Positions 39,031-51,539 of a stretch of 64,000 bases of DNA are shown piece after piece (the first letter of the stretch is position 1; each line of letters begins with the position of its first letter). The notes under the pieces were generated by a model. It worked only from the letters and a program-made list of their open reading frames with translations, made no database searches and was not told the origin of the DNA. Source of the DNA: Poecilobothrus nobilitatus (lineage: Eukaryota > Arthropoda > Insecta > Diptera > Dolichopodidae); the NCBI GenBank assembly GCA_947095535.1, contig OX352774.1:67022416-67086415 (forward strand). The letters are read 5' to 3'. The position numbers and the translations under genes were made by a program.

Positions 39031-40208
39031 CTATTACAAATTTGACATATAGAGTTACAAATGATTTTTACAAATAATATTGGACTTATCGCGATCATAA
39101 TTTTCATTGTAGTAATTTACGGAATTTATTATTTCCTTTCTTTCAATTATTTCAAAATTTAACAGATTTAAATTTCGAGGTTTTCTACACAGAAAATTGA
39201 TTCAGTAAATGATTTGAAGTTCTAGATGATAGAACGCTTATTAAAATTAATTTAACACTCTATTATTTGGTGCCTTCCTCTTTTACAACTTTCATCATTT
39301 TAAAAATCAAATACACTTGTGAGTACACTTGGTCAATTTAACAAGATTTAATTATATCTCTCCTGAAATAGTCCCCACAAATAACGAGAGAGGTAGAAAG
39401 TGTTCAATTCTATATACAGTGGATTCTCATAATCATGCGTGGTTTCAAACTGATTATTTAAGTTCATTCGTTGTAAGAACTACTAGTTTGTAGAAAATGC
39501 TTAAATATAATATGTGTTCCCCTTTTTCTGTAATATTCCGTTTTATAATATACAACAACTTAAGACGAACCTTTTTAGGTACGTTTTTAATTTACCCTTC
39601 AACTCACCCTTAATTTTTATTAATTTTATAAAGCTAAACCTACAACATTAGTAAAAAAGAATCTGTTCCTAGTGTTCATTTAACGTGTACAAAAAAAAAC
39701 TAAACTATCTTTAATATTATACTTATTTTTTTTTTTTAAGAACAGATACACCTCTGGTATTTATAATATATATATTATATAACTAATATATAAGTAAAAT
39801 ATATACATTATAAAAAAAAAAACATTAGACCTCGTGAATATACAACAAAAGAAGTGAATATCTAAAATTATATCTAAGGGCGCACATATAAAGAAAAGGA
39901 AAATTATTGAAAACAAGAAAAGAAAAAAAACAAAAACATTCCATAACAAGAATTTTATGATGCATACTGCGAATAGTTCCAATTCAATTCTATTCTTTTT
40001 GTTTTTCTTTTTATATTTTGAATATTAAAATACATTGTAAATAAGTGCAAAAAACTCGTTCAATGAAACTTGTAGTAGTTAAATTAAAACTGGGAAAAAA
40101 AAAAAAAGAAAAACAACAAAAAGAACAAAAAAAAAAATTATCATTTGATTTCTACCACTTTAAAGTACATACAGAGAAACAAACACAAAACCAATCTCTT
40201 TTCTATAG

Positions 40209-40257
40209 TAGTGATGCTGATTGGATATGGATTTTAGACCAACAACCAGTCCATTGA
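40209..40257 (+). other. Candidate terminal exon coding SDADWIWILDQQPVH-stop
   Basis: The acceptor-like CTCTTTTCTATAG ends at 40208 and is followed by 15 open codons with balanced composition and TGA at 40255-40257. ATTAAA-type signals follow within 80 bp. The frame is also open upstream to 40045, but there it is Lys-rich low-complexity. I do not recognise the peptide. Confidence 0.25.
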
Positions 40258-40882
40258 CCGCAAACAGTAATATTAAAATTTTCTTTCTTATTACCATCAC
40301 ACACCACAAATCAGAATTAAATTTTTATTAAAGCCAAAAAAAAAAAAATGGAAAATGAAAATGAAAAAAAATTAAAACAAGATAGAGACAGATAATGAAA
40401 TTGAAAATGTTAAAATGAGACAGATATATTACGATTATCGTAAAAAACACAAAATAAAGGATTAATTTTAAATAATATTTTAATACATTTTGATATTTAA
40501 CGTAAGTATATAACACTTCTATATATGTATAATGTATATTATATTATAAGTACTTTTTTTCGCTTGTATATTTACTTTTCCATTCTTTGTGGTTTTAAAG
40601 TAATTTCTTTTATTTTTTTTTTTTTTTTGTAAGCTTGAAGATTAAGAAATTAAAACAAAAATTTAACCACATTCCAATCGATAAAACTAATTAAAAGATT
40701 TTATTAAAAAAAAAAAAAATTATAATAAAAACTTTATTTGTTGGATTTTTTGTTATATCATTTGTAGCTCTACATTGTGTTTTATACTAAAGTTTGATTG
40801 TAACTTGATTCAATTTTTGCAACTAGTGATTTTTGTTTAATATTTTGATTTCCATTTCATTAGATACTTTGCATTTTAAATT

Positions 40883-41033
40883 GATATAACTATAAATTCT
40901 AACCTAATGTTCAGTTTAAAAGAGAGGTGACGCTTATTTGGTTAAAGTCCAACACTACACCAAAGAGAATTCGCGTGTTGATTTCATTGTTGTCTTTCGA
41001 GATTCCCACCTATTCTCGCAAAGAAAAAAAAAA
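40883..41033 (+). mobile_element. Retroposon-like repeat R3, copy 3, 5'-truncated
   Basis: It carries only the 3' half of R3: AATTCTAACCTAATGTTCAG, GGTTAAAGTCCAACACTAC, GTCTTTCGAGATTCCCACC and TCTCGCAAAG, plus an A-tail. Truncation at the 5' side with an intact 3' end and A-tail is the pattern expected of LINE-type insertion. Confidence 0.65.
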
Positions 41034-41039
41034 CGAAAA

Positions 41040-41731
41040 AAGGATTTGAAGAAAAGCTAAGGAGTGAAGAAAAATTCTTTTAAACAAATAAAAAAGTTTA
41101 AATGGGGTAAAAAAAGTAAAATAAAAAAAATAGTAACAGGAATTATTATTGAATTATTTTTGTCATCCCTTTTAAAAAAAAAACCAATTAAAACATAAAA
41201 GAAATAATATATTTTGTACATTTGTACATTAAGAATCATTAAATTATATATAAATAAAAAAAATATTGGAATATTTAAAATAATTCAATATTAATTTAAA
41301 ACAAGCAAAACAAAAAAAAAAAAACAAAAACTATCATGTTATGGTGATATTGTAAATTAAAAAAAAAAAAAAAAAACAAATAAAAAAACGAAATATCCCT
41401 AAAGGATGTCAGATTCGATTAAATGTTTTTCTTATTTATTTTTGGGATCAAAATATTATTCTTCGGTTGTTTTTTGTCTTTTGTTTTTTTTATTTTTCAA
41501 GGATTGTTATTCTAATCGAACTTACTGTATTTCTATAAAAAGGTTATTTTTAAATTTTATTTTTATTCTTATAATATATTGTAAAAATTTTAAAAAAGTT
41601 TTAAAGGATTTAATATCAAATTTAAAAATATTCAATAGATTTTTGTAAGTAAAACATGATTATATACATATTGTGTATATTAAGAAAAAAAAAAAGGACA
41701 TAAGGAAACTTTAAATTAGTAAAACAAAAAA

Positions 41732-41763
<32 letters not shown>

Positions 41764-42260
41764 AGTACATGGATTATAAATTATATTGCATAAATATGAT
41801 AAATTTAATAAATTTAAATTTAATTTTGAAAAGGTATTTGGAAAATTTTGTTAAATATTATGAATAATAAAAATTATTTCAAGAGTGAAAACATAAATTT
41901 ATCAAACATAAGAAAAAACAATATATAATTTCAAAGTAATTTTAATAATGGCAATTTGCACTATTTATTTTCATTTTATTAAATTTATTTGATTTAAAGC
42001 AATTATAGTATATTTATAGTCATATTCATATATTTATATTCATATTATGTCAATCGGTTTCTACATTTTAAAATAAAACCTTATATATGATATGTTTGAA
42101 GGCTTTTAACCTATTTTAGATCGAAAATATTTTTTTTTTTTTTTACATATTCTTAATTTTTAATGATTGAATCTTTTAAGTAAAAGTTCGAAACTTTATC
42201 GTTTAGAATATATATATTAATAAAAATGTATGTAAGTCTAGACTATACGTAAAGTAATCT
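41040..42260. other. AT-rich gap with (TA)n microsatellite
   Basis: A pure (AT)n tract occupies 41732-41757. The frames at 41057-41239 and 41406-41648 are hydrophobic low-complexity. No other structure is seen. Confidence 0.65.
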
Positions 42261-42266
42261 GAAGTA

Positions 42267-43851
42267 AAAACGAGGAAGAATACAGTTGCCTTTGTCAACT
42301 CTTAGATACCCGTACGAACCGTTAGTATGTTAACAGCATGTCACTCTGCTCACAATATTATTTTTTTAATATTTTAGTATTTTAAAATAATTTGGGTGAA
42401 TTTTATAATTTCTAGAACTATGGGTTGTACATATATTCAAACTATATGTTTATATGTACATTCTTCAAAAGCAGATTCTAATCTTTCACATAACGATTAT
42501 CAATCCAAAACTTTTTCAAATATTCTATAGTACCATTTAATACTAAGAGGTAAATGTATATTAAATTTACTTAGTACAAAATAGTAAATATAATTTGAAA
42601 TATTATATTATATTATATTTAAATATTCCATTGACAGAATAATTTCTTATAAGTACAATAAAATACATATATGTATGTAAATACGGCGCTATATAATATA
42701 CATATATACTCTTATCATTCATTCACTAGTGACATATACGATATGTAAATAAACATGATATTATATAAGTATGTATGTATATCAATATCATATAAATAAA
42801 AATTCTTCAAGCAACCGTTATGTTGTATATTTATTTAGATTTTTATGTACTACGCATTATATCCTCAACAATTTCAAATTATCGAATAAAACAAATGCAA
42901 AAAATTTGTTGAAGAAATTTGTTAGAAAATTTGAAAAAATCAAGTAACACTTTCGTCAATTATAAAGTAACCCTATATTATTAAAAAAGTTGTTAACAGA
43001 AATAAGAATATAATGTTGAAGCTTTAATTTTTGTGTATTACTTCAAAAAAATTTTAACAGGTGTTCAAGTTACAGGTGCTTAAAAATAGGAAATTTTCAG
43101 TTTTTGACCCCTTACAGCTCCTAAACGGGGGGTGATACAAAAAAAATTTCTGAAATGACTCATACTTATTTTCAAAGATCTAACTTTTGTCAAAATTTCA
43201 AGTTTCCAACTTAAACCGTTTAGAAGATAGAAGGGTTAAAGGATTTTGCAAAATTTGAGTTTCGCATAACGGTAAATAAAGACACCGTATGCTACAAATA
43301 TATATTTATTGTATATATACTTTTAAAGCTAATAAAAGTAGTAATCGTTTGGCGTTTTCAAAATGAAGATATACTTTATACAACTTGTGCTATAACAATT
43401 TAAATATAGAGCTTTTTTGAACCTTTGGGGAGCTGTAGCTCCGTAACGGGTGGGGCTACAAAAAAAAGTTATTAAAAATAAAATTAATATTTTTGTGAGA
43501 TCTATCAGCAGTTAAAATTTCATAGCTCTATTTCAAAAAAAATGTCGGGATCCAAAAGTTAGGTGTTCGAGAGCTACCCTAAGTTTTGGTCCAAACTCAA
43601 CCAAAAAAAATAGGGAACCTACAAATTACTCCCAGAATATTTTGTGTAAATTTCAAGATTCTAGTTTTCTTAGTTTTTGACTTAGCGTGCTGACGGACGG
43701 ACGGACGGACGGACGGACATGGCTCAAAAGTCTTAGAATTTTTTTCTGATCCGATCCATACCTTTGAAGGTATATCTAGCTCGCTTATTTCGAGGTGTTA
43801 CAAACGGAGGAGTAATTTTATTATACCCGATCCTATCGTACGGGTATAATT
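42267..43851 (-). mobile_element. Non-coding (GTCC)n element, copy 2 (inverted)
   Basis: This is the reverse-complement counterpart of 18889-20435. ATACCCGTACGAA occurs at 42306, the GGACGGACGGAC tract at about 43691-43720 (longer than in copy 1), and the terminal hairpin GGGTATAAT...ATTATACCC at 43820-43851. Scattered substitutions and small indels separate the copies, so they derive from two insertions or an old inverted duplication. No coding capacity is seen. Confidence 0.8.
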
Positions 43852-43859
43852 AAAGCTCA

Positions 43860-45850
43860 AAATTACTTAACACTAAAAATTTAAAATGTATATTTAAGTA
43901 GGTTTAAGTTAAATAAAATAAAATGTAAGATATTAGACTCTAATATTAGTATAAAATCAACCTTAATAGTGTTTCTAGAGGTTGGAAAATATATATTAAG
44001 ATATGTGTTCAAAGTTCGAAGTGACTTTGAAGAACTTAAAAATCTGGATATTGTGTGATCAATGGTAGCTAATAATGATGATCATAATAAAGAATAAAAT
44101 CAAAACATTTTTTTATGAAATTCACCTTAATATTCTTTTTATTAGAGTTTCGAAAATATGTTTTGTAGATTTGTGTTCGAAATTTATAATGTTCTGCATC
44201 CTTTTATTCCAACATATCCTTATCACTATCCCAATTCCAAAAGGCTACTTGTAGCCTGAGTAGCCTGACTAAAAATGTTTTAAATATGCATAATACATAC
44301 ATGAACTTTATTAAGAATATAATATAGAACTTAAATTGAGAATAGTGGGGTTTAATAAAATGGAAACAATAAAATAAGACTGAAATGGTTTTCTTTGATA
44401 TTTTCTTTCTATGATGAAAATGAATGATGATGATTTCCAATAGCAAGAAATGCAACTGAAATACAATACAGACAAAAAAAATATATAATTAGTGAATTAA
44501 AAAAAAAAAAACAAATCCAAATTAATTAAAAATCAATTAATTTTCATTAGAATCAAAATGTTATACATTCATTTTCATTAATTTAATTGTGATTTTAAAA
44601 GGATTTTCATATGCCGGGTTCTCAAAAAAGCAATCCTTACATTTTTAATAAAATTTTTTGGAAGCAAAGATGAACCAAAGATGAACAAAGATGAAATAAA
44701 TTATTACTTATTTAATAATTTATATTTTTGTTATTGGCAATATTTTATTAAATTGAACTTTTTTTCATTGAAAATTGAAATAAAAATTAGTTAGTTTTTG
44801 ATATTTTAAAATAAAAATAGATAAAAATTTTTAATGTACTGAAATATAATCCTTAAAATAACTGATTTTAAACACTACTTGTTATAAAATTTTTTTTTTA
44901 ATTGAATTTACTAACTATAATAAACCTAACCAATATTGGTAGCTTTCTCACCACATATTTTGTGTACCTCAACTAATTTTATTAAAAAATTTAAAATAAA
45001 ATTTGAATTTATTTTAAAAATTTAATATTTTGATATAATATTGAATAAAAAACTATACTTAAATTTTTAAATTTAAATGCAATTATTGTAATTTAGGGGA
45101 AATTTTTAATTATTTTGAAATGTACTTATAAAGAAGGATTGTGAATGAAATATCGGAAGTATACTCTATAATAAATAAGTTAAAATTAATTTGAAGTTTT
45201 TTTTTTTATCTGAGCAAAATTTTAATAATTAAATGATTGATTTTGATTAACTACTATCATTAGTTTTACTTTGCAGCTTCTGGGTTTAGTAAATCAATAC
45301 GTGATTTAAATATCTAATAAAAAAAATTTTTTTTTTTTTTTTGATTTTAATGTTCAAATTATTTATACATATTATGCATAATACATAAATATATTATATA
45401 TATGTACATATATAGAAATCTTATATATTGTGTAAAATAAATCAAATAAATTTTATATGTATATTGATAAAATGGGGGCATAACACTTGCAAAACTCAGA
45501 TAATAAACATCTATTTTGCCTAAATCCATTTATCAAAAAACTTGAAATGCACAAATAAAAAAAAAAAAACAATTACTAAATTTCTAAGCTAACCAAATTG
45601 CAATTCGCAAATATCCTTTTGTCCAAAAAACAAAAAAAAATGTCTCTTCAGCAAAATTGTAGATAAAAAAAATAACAGTATATGCAAATTACACGATTCT
45701 TTTTTTACATTTGTAGAGAGGAAAGTCCTATATTTTTTTTTTAAATTAATTTGTCTAAACAAAAATTTTCCCTGGAAAACGATGCAAAATTAGAGAAATA
45801 TTACGTTTAGTTTTTTTAATAGTTAGATATTATATGGAGCGTTTTGAAAA
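43860..45850. other. AT-rich gap, nothing recognised
   Basis: The 83-codon minus-strand frame at 44204-44455 lacks any motif. A small GATGAAC repetition is at 44668-44697 and poly(T) at 45326-45343. Confidence 0.6.
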
Positions 45851-45851
45851 C

Positions 45852-45972
45852 TGATTTCAGAAAATCCCAAAATTACAAAATCCTCAAAATTTCAAAAATT
45901 TAAAATCATAATCTCAAATTATATAATTCCAAATTTCAAAATCTCAAAATTAGAAATTCTTAAAATTGGAAA
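45852..45972. repeat. Short-period degenerate repeat, longer array
   Basis: About ten drifting units of the form AAAATYNCAAAATT (for example AAAATCCCAAAATTACAAAA) run for about 120 bp. GGAGCG lies just before this array and also before the array at 26587, so the two probably share an ancestor. Confidence 0.55.
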
Positions 45973-47074
45973 TTTTCAATTTAAACAAAATAATCAATGG
46001 TGAAAATTGTCATTCATAGAAATTGTCAATACTTTATTGTTGTTATTATGTTTCTAAGAAAATAATTGGGAGGGATTTTATAGTTGGTTACATAATTAAA
46101 AGAGTTTTACTAGAGTTTACACATTATGTTATTTGATGTTATTTGAAAATTTGTCAAACGAATGTTTTATAAAATGAAAATTTGACATCTGGACTTTTTC
46201 TTCGATGAGTTTTTACAAAACGATTTTTTTGTTAAGTGATATTAGGTAAAGTGAATATTTGTAGTGTAAGTTTAGGTCAACTGCTCTATACACCTGATAA
46301 AATAGATATTTATTTATTTTTCTTAAGAAAATGTTTACTTTTAGTAAATTTATTACATTTTTATTTTTATCCTTATAAAGATCATGTAAATTATGTATAT
46401 ATATATATATATATGTATATAATATATATACATATTTATATATTTGTTAATTTTCATGTTAATTTTAAATTGAATTATAATTGAAAATGTAAAATTTATT
46501 ATTATATCTATATACTATATTCTTTATTTTATTAATTATTAATATTATTATAAAATTTTATTATTAGAATTTTAAAATTTCACCACAAATATATAATATT
46601 AAAATGTAATTATGTAATAAGTAATAGATTTTTATTTTGATTATATTGTAAATACATATTTTAGTAAATAAAATAATTTTAAATTTATTCAAATAGAGTG
46701 TTATAATCTTTTTTTTTTTTTTTTTTGAATTTTCATCTTTTTATATTAATAAAATAAAATAAAATATTTTATTATTAATATTTAATTGAAAATACTCATC
46801 TAAAAATTTGTACCTTTAAGTCCATTCTTTTAATTTAATTTTATTAATTTAATTAAATTTTTATTATTTATATTCAAGCTAATTTATTTATTATTCATTC
46901 TCTGTTTGAAATTTTCAAATTAATTGATTTTATATTGACGTATAATAACAATTCTATTTATTGATATTAAAAGATATAAAAGATATAATAAACCTATGAA
47001 ATAAACCTAAGAAGAATCTAAGAAATAGTGTCCTTGAATTAGATTAAACAAAAAAATGTAGTTTTTTGTTTTTT

Positions 47075-47215
47075 ACGAGATGCGGTGCAAAAGTCATCTA
47101 AAAAATTTGCACGTGATTCTTCCGGATAGTTTTGTAATTTAACGAACAACATGCTCTTTGCCCAAACCACACTTTAAGATGGGACCTTTTATACAAATTT
47201 ATAATTTGATTTACG
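47075..47215 (-). mobile_element. LINE 3' fragment related to 29930-30060
   Basis: It shares AAAGTCATC, TTGCACRTGRTTCYTC-type spacing, AAACCA and GATGGGACCTTTTATACAAAT with the segment downstream of the LINE RT fragment at 29930-30060. The match is imperfect but collinear over about 120 bases, so I read it as a second, older copy of that LINE's 3' UTR. Confidence 0.5.
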
Positions 47216-47489
47216 GCATAGGAATGTAATTTATTATCCCATTAATTGTTAATTGATATTAACAAAAATTAACTTAAAATTAAATTAACTTTGAGAGACA
47301 ATTTATTTTAAACCAAATTTATATTGTTAGAAAATGAAAATTCATCCAATATTGTAGCAGTTAAGAGACACCAGTTTTTCATTTGACGAAATAAGTAAAA
47401 ATATCCTATAATTAGTATCATATCGGAATATTTCAATAATATAAAAATAAATAATTCTTGTATAAGATAATAGGGGTACGGTACACTTG

Positions 47490-47620
47490 GCAACTGGACA
47501 TTTGATCAGCGGACATTACGCTAAAGAAATACTTAACAAAAAGACATTTAGCAAAATGGACAGTTAGTTAAAGGACATTTAGAAACTGGACACTTATTAT
47601 TTGGACATTTGACAACTTTT
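47490..47620. repeat. Degenerate GGACATTTRG repeat
   Basis: GGACATTTGATCAGC, GGACATTACGCTAAA, GACATTTAGCAAAAT, GGACAGTTAGTTAAA, GGACATTTAGAAACT, GGACACTTATTATTT and GGACATTTGACAACT follow in order, a 15-bp unit with drift. It runs into the palindrome at 47613. Confidence 0.7.
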
Positions 47621-47652
47621 ATTTGTGTAGGCGCCTACACAAATAAAAGTTG
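47613..47652. repeat. Perfect 40-bp palindrome
   Basis: CAACTTTTATTTGTGTAGGC is followed directly by its exact reverse complement, with no spacer. Imperfect symmetry continues outward (ATTTGGACATTTGA against CTAAATATCCAAAT). It could be the centre of a foldback element or the joint of an inverted duplication of the adjacent minisatellite. Confidence 0.85.
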
Positions 47653-47738
47653 CTAAATATCCAAATGTTAAGGGAATTGAAAAGAACATTTTATTTATTT
47701 TATTTAATATTATAATTAATGTAATAGAACAATTATCT

Positions 47739-48110
47739 AGCCAAGGATGTAGTGGTTAAGACACCGGCCTTTCATACGAAAGACCTCGGGTTCAAACCCC
47801 GTCTGAGTCATATAGATTAATAAAAAATAATAAATTTTTTCCTTATAATATATAATTAGTAGAAGATAATTAAAAATAAGTATATATGTCCTATAAATTA
47901 TAATTAATATTATTTTTGTAATAGCTATATATAATAAAATAATAATAAACCATAATTCTGGTATAAGATAATACATAGATGACTTAGAAATAAAAGAAAC
48001 GTCTCAGTCCTGTATACAATAGCTACAGTCGAGTAATCAACGGCTTAGTGAAATTAATGATTCACAAAACTGAAGCTTAGTCAAATATAAATAATAAATG
48101 ACTTAGTGGA
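47739..48110 (+). mobile_element. SINE-B copy 2 (plus strand)
   Basis: It begins AGCCAAGGATGTAGTGGTTA (A-box-like), has CGGGTTCAAACCCCG (B-box-like with a near-perfect T-stem) and continues through the same AT-rich body and the string GTCTCAGTCCTGTATACAAT to the end ACTTAGTGGA. Length and order match the inverted copy at 33946-34315. The head could be folded as a tRNA, but the 300-bp conserved body argues for a SINE. No target duplication is seen. Confidence 0.8.
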
Positions 48111-48856
48111 TGCTCTATATTCTTATTGGAGTGGCAAGGAAAAAAAAAAAAAATTAAAATATATTTATAATGTGTCTATAATAATCTTTAATGTTTTTCT
48201 TGTTTAACACCCATCCCCCAAAATAAATCAAAAATTGGAATAACATTAACTTTTATTTATTTTATATAAATTTAAAAGATTTTTAATCTGTATTGAAAAA
48301 AACACTACCTACTTAGACATTTTTTTTTTAATATGTTTGATTAGGCGTCATATACCTATTTTTTTATCTATTCATTAGTATATCAAGGGGTTCAATATTT
48401 AAGTGATTTTATTATCATTTACACTCAAATTATTTTAGCATGTGTCATTAAGATTATTGAAATAATTGTATAATGTCAAAATAATTTTGTTTTATATTAT
48501 TTTGCATACTTTTAGGATTAAGTAATATAAAAGAAATATAATTTATGTAAAACATTGTATATGATTCAATTTAAGATTGTGGTTTTAGCGGTAGAATAAA
48601 GTTAAAATGTTCAAAATAAAAGTCAAACCGCAAAAGTTAATTTACTTTTAAAAAATTTAGGAAAAAGAAAAAGCTTAGAAAGAAAAAATGAACCAAAATA
48701 AAAAACGAGAGAAATTTTTTAAGAGTTAAGTTAAAAAAATTTTTTTTTCTATTAAGTTGTAATACCCGTGTATATTTATATGAATATTAATGTGACTATT
48801 TGTTTTTGTAATTAAAAATATATGTATATATAAATTGTTTTTCTTTTGTTTTTCAG

Positions 48857-48912
48857 ATCCCGCATATCCTTATATTCCTTCTTAGAGAAATATTTTTTTA
48901 TATTATAATAAA
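48857..48912 (+). other. Candidate terminal exon coding (D)PAYPYIPS-stop with poly(A) signal
   Basis: A strong pyrimidine-rich acceptor (TTTTGTTTTTCAG, ending 48856) precedes ATCCCGCATATCC..., which reads PAYPYIPS then TAG (48883-48885) after a split codon. AATAAA follows at 48907-48912 with T/G-rich sequence beyond. The C-rich codons are unusual locally. Upstream exons are not found, so this could be an alternative last exon of a long + strand gene or chance. Confidence 0.35.
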
Positions 48913-48919
48913 GGTTTGA

Positions 48920-51530
48920 TTATGAAATTCTATTAAGATTTTTATTTTTATATTAAGAAATTTTAGTAGAAAATTTTTGAAAAAGTGTATAAAGGAAATT
49001 TGATGGAAATATTTTTTGTTTTTGAAGAACAGTTAAAATAAAATTAAAGGGTTTAATAGACAAGATTTCAATTATGTTAAAAAAGTTTTCTACAAAATTC
49101 TTATATAAATATATACATAATATATATATAAATAAAGATATAATAAATAAAGAATATATCAATTATTTTATTTTGTTATAAAACAAAAAAAAAAAATTGA
49201 ATTTTAAATTAAGTTGATCAGGATAAAGTATATATATACATCAATAACAAAAAATTATCGAAAAGAATTTTTAGCATTTTTTTTTTTAATGAATCTTATA
49301 TTCGTTAATGTCTTTGTTATAAGAAGTATATTTTTTGGCATTATATTATATACATACACCAATACATTGATATGAATGTTATATAAATTCTAATATATAC
49401 TAATAAAAGTTATATATGTATATGTTTTTAGATTTTTTTTAGAAAAATATTCTATAAGAAATAACAGCAAGTAAGAATTGTCTATTTTCTTCATTTAGAT
49501 TTCTTAATTTTATTTAGATTAGTTTATTATATATAAAATTTATGTACATATTTTACCTTTAATTAAATAATATATATATATATGTAATAATATATAAATT
49601 AATATATAAAAATAATTTGTGTAAACAAACTGCAAAAATTTTGCAAACATGAAAATGATTTGTTTTAAGATAGGTGAAAATCTTTAATACTCGTATAAAT
49701 TTACAAATTGGTTTATACATATATAAAAATTTGGACCGAAGAAGAAATAAATATGTTATAAATGGAAATTAAATAAGTTTTGTGAAACATTAACATTTAG
49801 TGGTTAATGCTCTTGTTTGCAAAATAACACTTTTTGTAATTTTTTAACCTCATGAGTGAGTATCTGTAAATTGATTTATTTTGGTTTTGAAAACTTTAAG
49901 TAGATGCTTAAAGTAGAGGCTAAAAGTTATTGATGTGACAAGAACTGACAAAATTATATCTTAAAAATTTTAAGAAATTTGAAAATTTAATTGGATTTTT
50001 ATCTATTCTATAAATTTATTTTAATCCGATCATTTTTTTTTTATTTAAAATCCGATAATTAAAAGCTAACTCTTTGGTTACTTCTAACTTGAAAAAAAAA
50101 AAACGTTTTATTTATTTAAGACACAAATTCATTTGTTGGCCTCTAATTATTAGTCTTCGCTATTAAATTAACATTCATTCTATCTTAATTTTTATCCAAA
50201 GACTATTTTATGCAATATATTTTTTTGAAATATATATATATCTATGTCTAACATTATTATTTATAATTTCTTTTGTTTTTATATTTTCTCTATTTTGCAT
50301 CTTAAAATATATCAGATATAAATTTTTATTATTTTTCAGCCTATTGCCTAGTATAGTTAAAAAAATAAGTTGTCAAATTTTTAATGAAACAAAACGCAAA
50401 TACAAAAAAAAAAGAAAAAAATTAAAAAATAAAAAAAAAAAAATTTATAGAAATTTTCAACAACAGGATAACGGATTATATAATCATGAAAGAAAAGGAA
50501 ATAGATAAAAACAGAATAAAAAATATCAGAAAAGTAAAAAATATATAATTTTTTTTTTTAAATAAAATTATATACAAGACTGTTCTGTAAACATTTGAAT
50601 TTAAATAAATAGAACTTTAAAAATAACCAACATTTGAATATTATACCTAAAAATGTTCTTAGTACTATTTTTTAGCAACTAGATATTAAACAAAATTTGA
50701 ATAAAAAATAACAAAAATTACAAAAAAAAAAAAAAAATTTGAATGAAATTGACTATTAGATAAAACCCCTGACGGGAAACCATAACATTAAAACAAAATT
50801 TCAAACGTGTCGGGATTATATTTGCTATTTTATATAGTTTTTTATTTATATATAGTTGTTTATGTTATTTACACAAAGTTATAGTGCTTTATAAAACTGT
50901 GACGACTCGAAAGGACAAAATTTTAAATTGTTTAATACGCTTTATGTACTTTCTCTCTTATATATAACTTAGAAAAATGAATAAATCAAAAAAGAAGCTA
51001 ATTTTTTCCATATTAAATTTTTATACAAAACTAACTTTTATAATTTACTACACTTAATCCTTTATAATGCACAATACGCATCAGACAATTTAGAGTGTCA
51101 GATTTTAGTGTCATTTTTATGAGAGTAGACAATATATAACATGTATAACAATTAAATAAAACAAGATTTTTTTTTTTTAATGTCATTTCTCTTTGTCATA
51201 TTATATTCTTATTATCTTATTTAATATTTTTATATGGACACTTAGCAAAGGTTCACCAGAAAATTTAGAAGCTTTTAAAATGTGTCACTATGATCAAAAG
51301 AAAAATAAAACTGTTGAGATCTAAAAATTGAATTACTTTGTGCATATTTTATAAAAATTTTCCTGGAAAAATAAATTGAAGGAAAAATGATATGAACAAA
51401 GAAGGAGCAGAAAATTATTTTTACATATACATATATATATCTTAAATTGAATATTCCATATAAGTTCAAAACTTTTATTTTTTAGAGTTAAAATGCATAA
51501 AATTCAAATGGCGATTATTTAATTATGATT
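48920..51530. other. AT-rich gap, nothing recognised
   Basis: It holds (TA)n and poly(A) tracts (for example 49190-49197, 50403-50443). No frame with plausible composition was found. Confidence 0.6.
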
Positions 51531-51539
51531 TGGCTAAGA

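Noticed and set aside
47739..47812. Possible tRNA gene
   Set aside because: A tRNA-like head with A and B boxes, but the 300-bp body downstream is shared with 33946-34315, so it is a SINE head.
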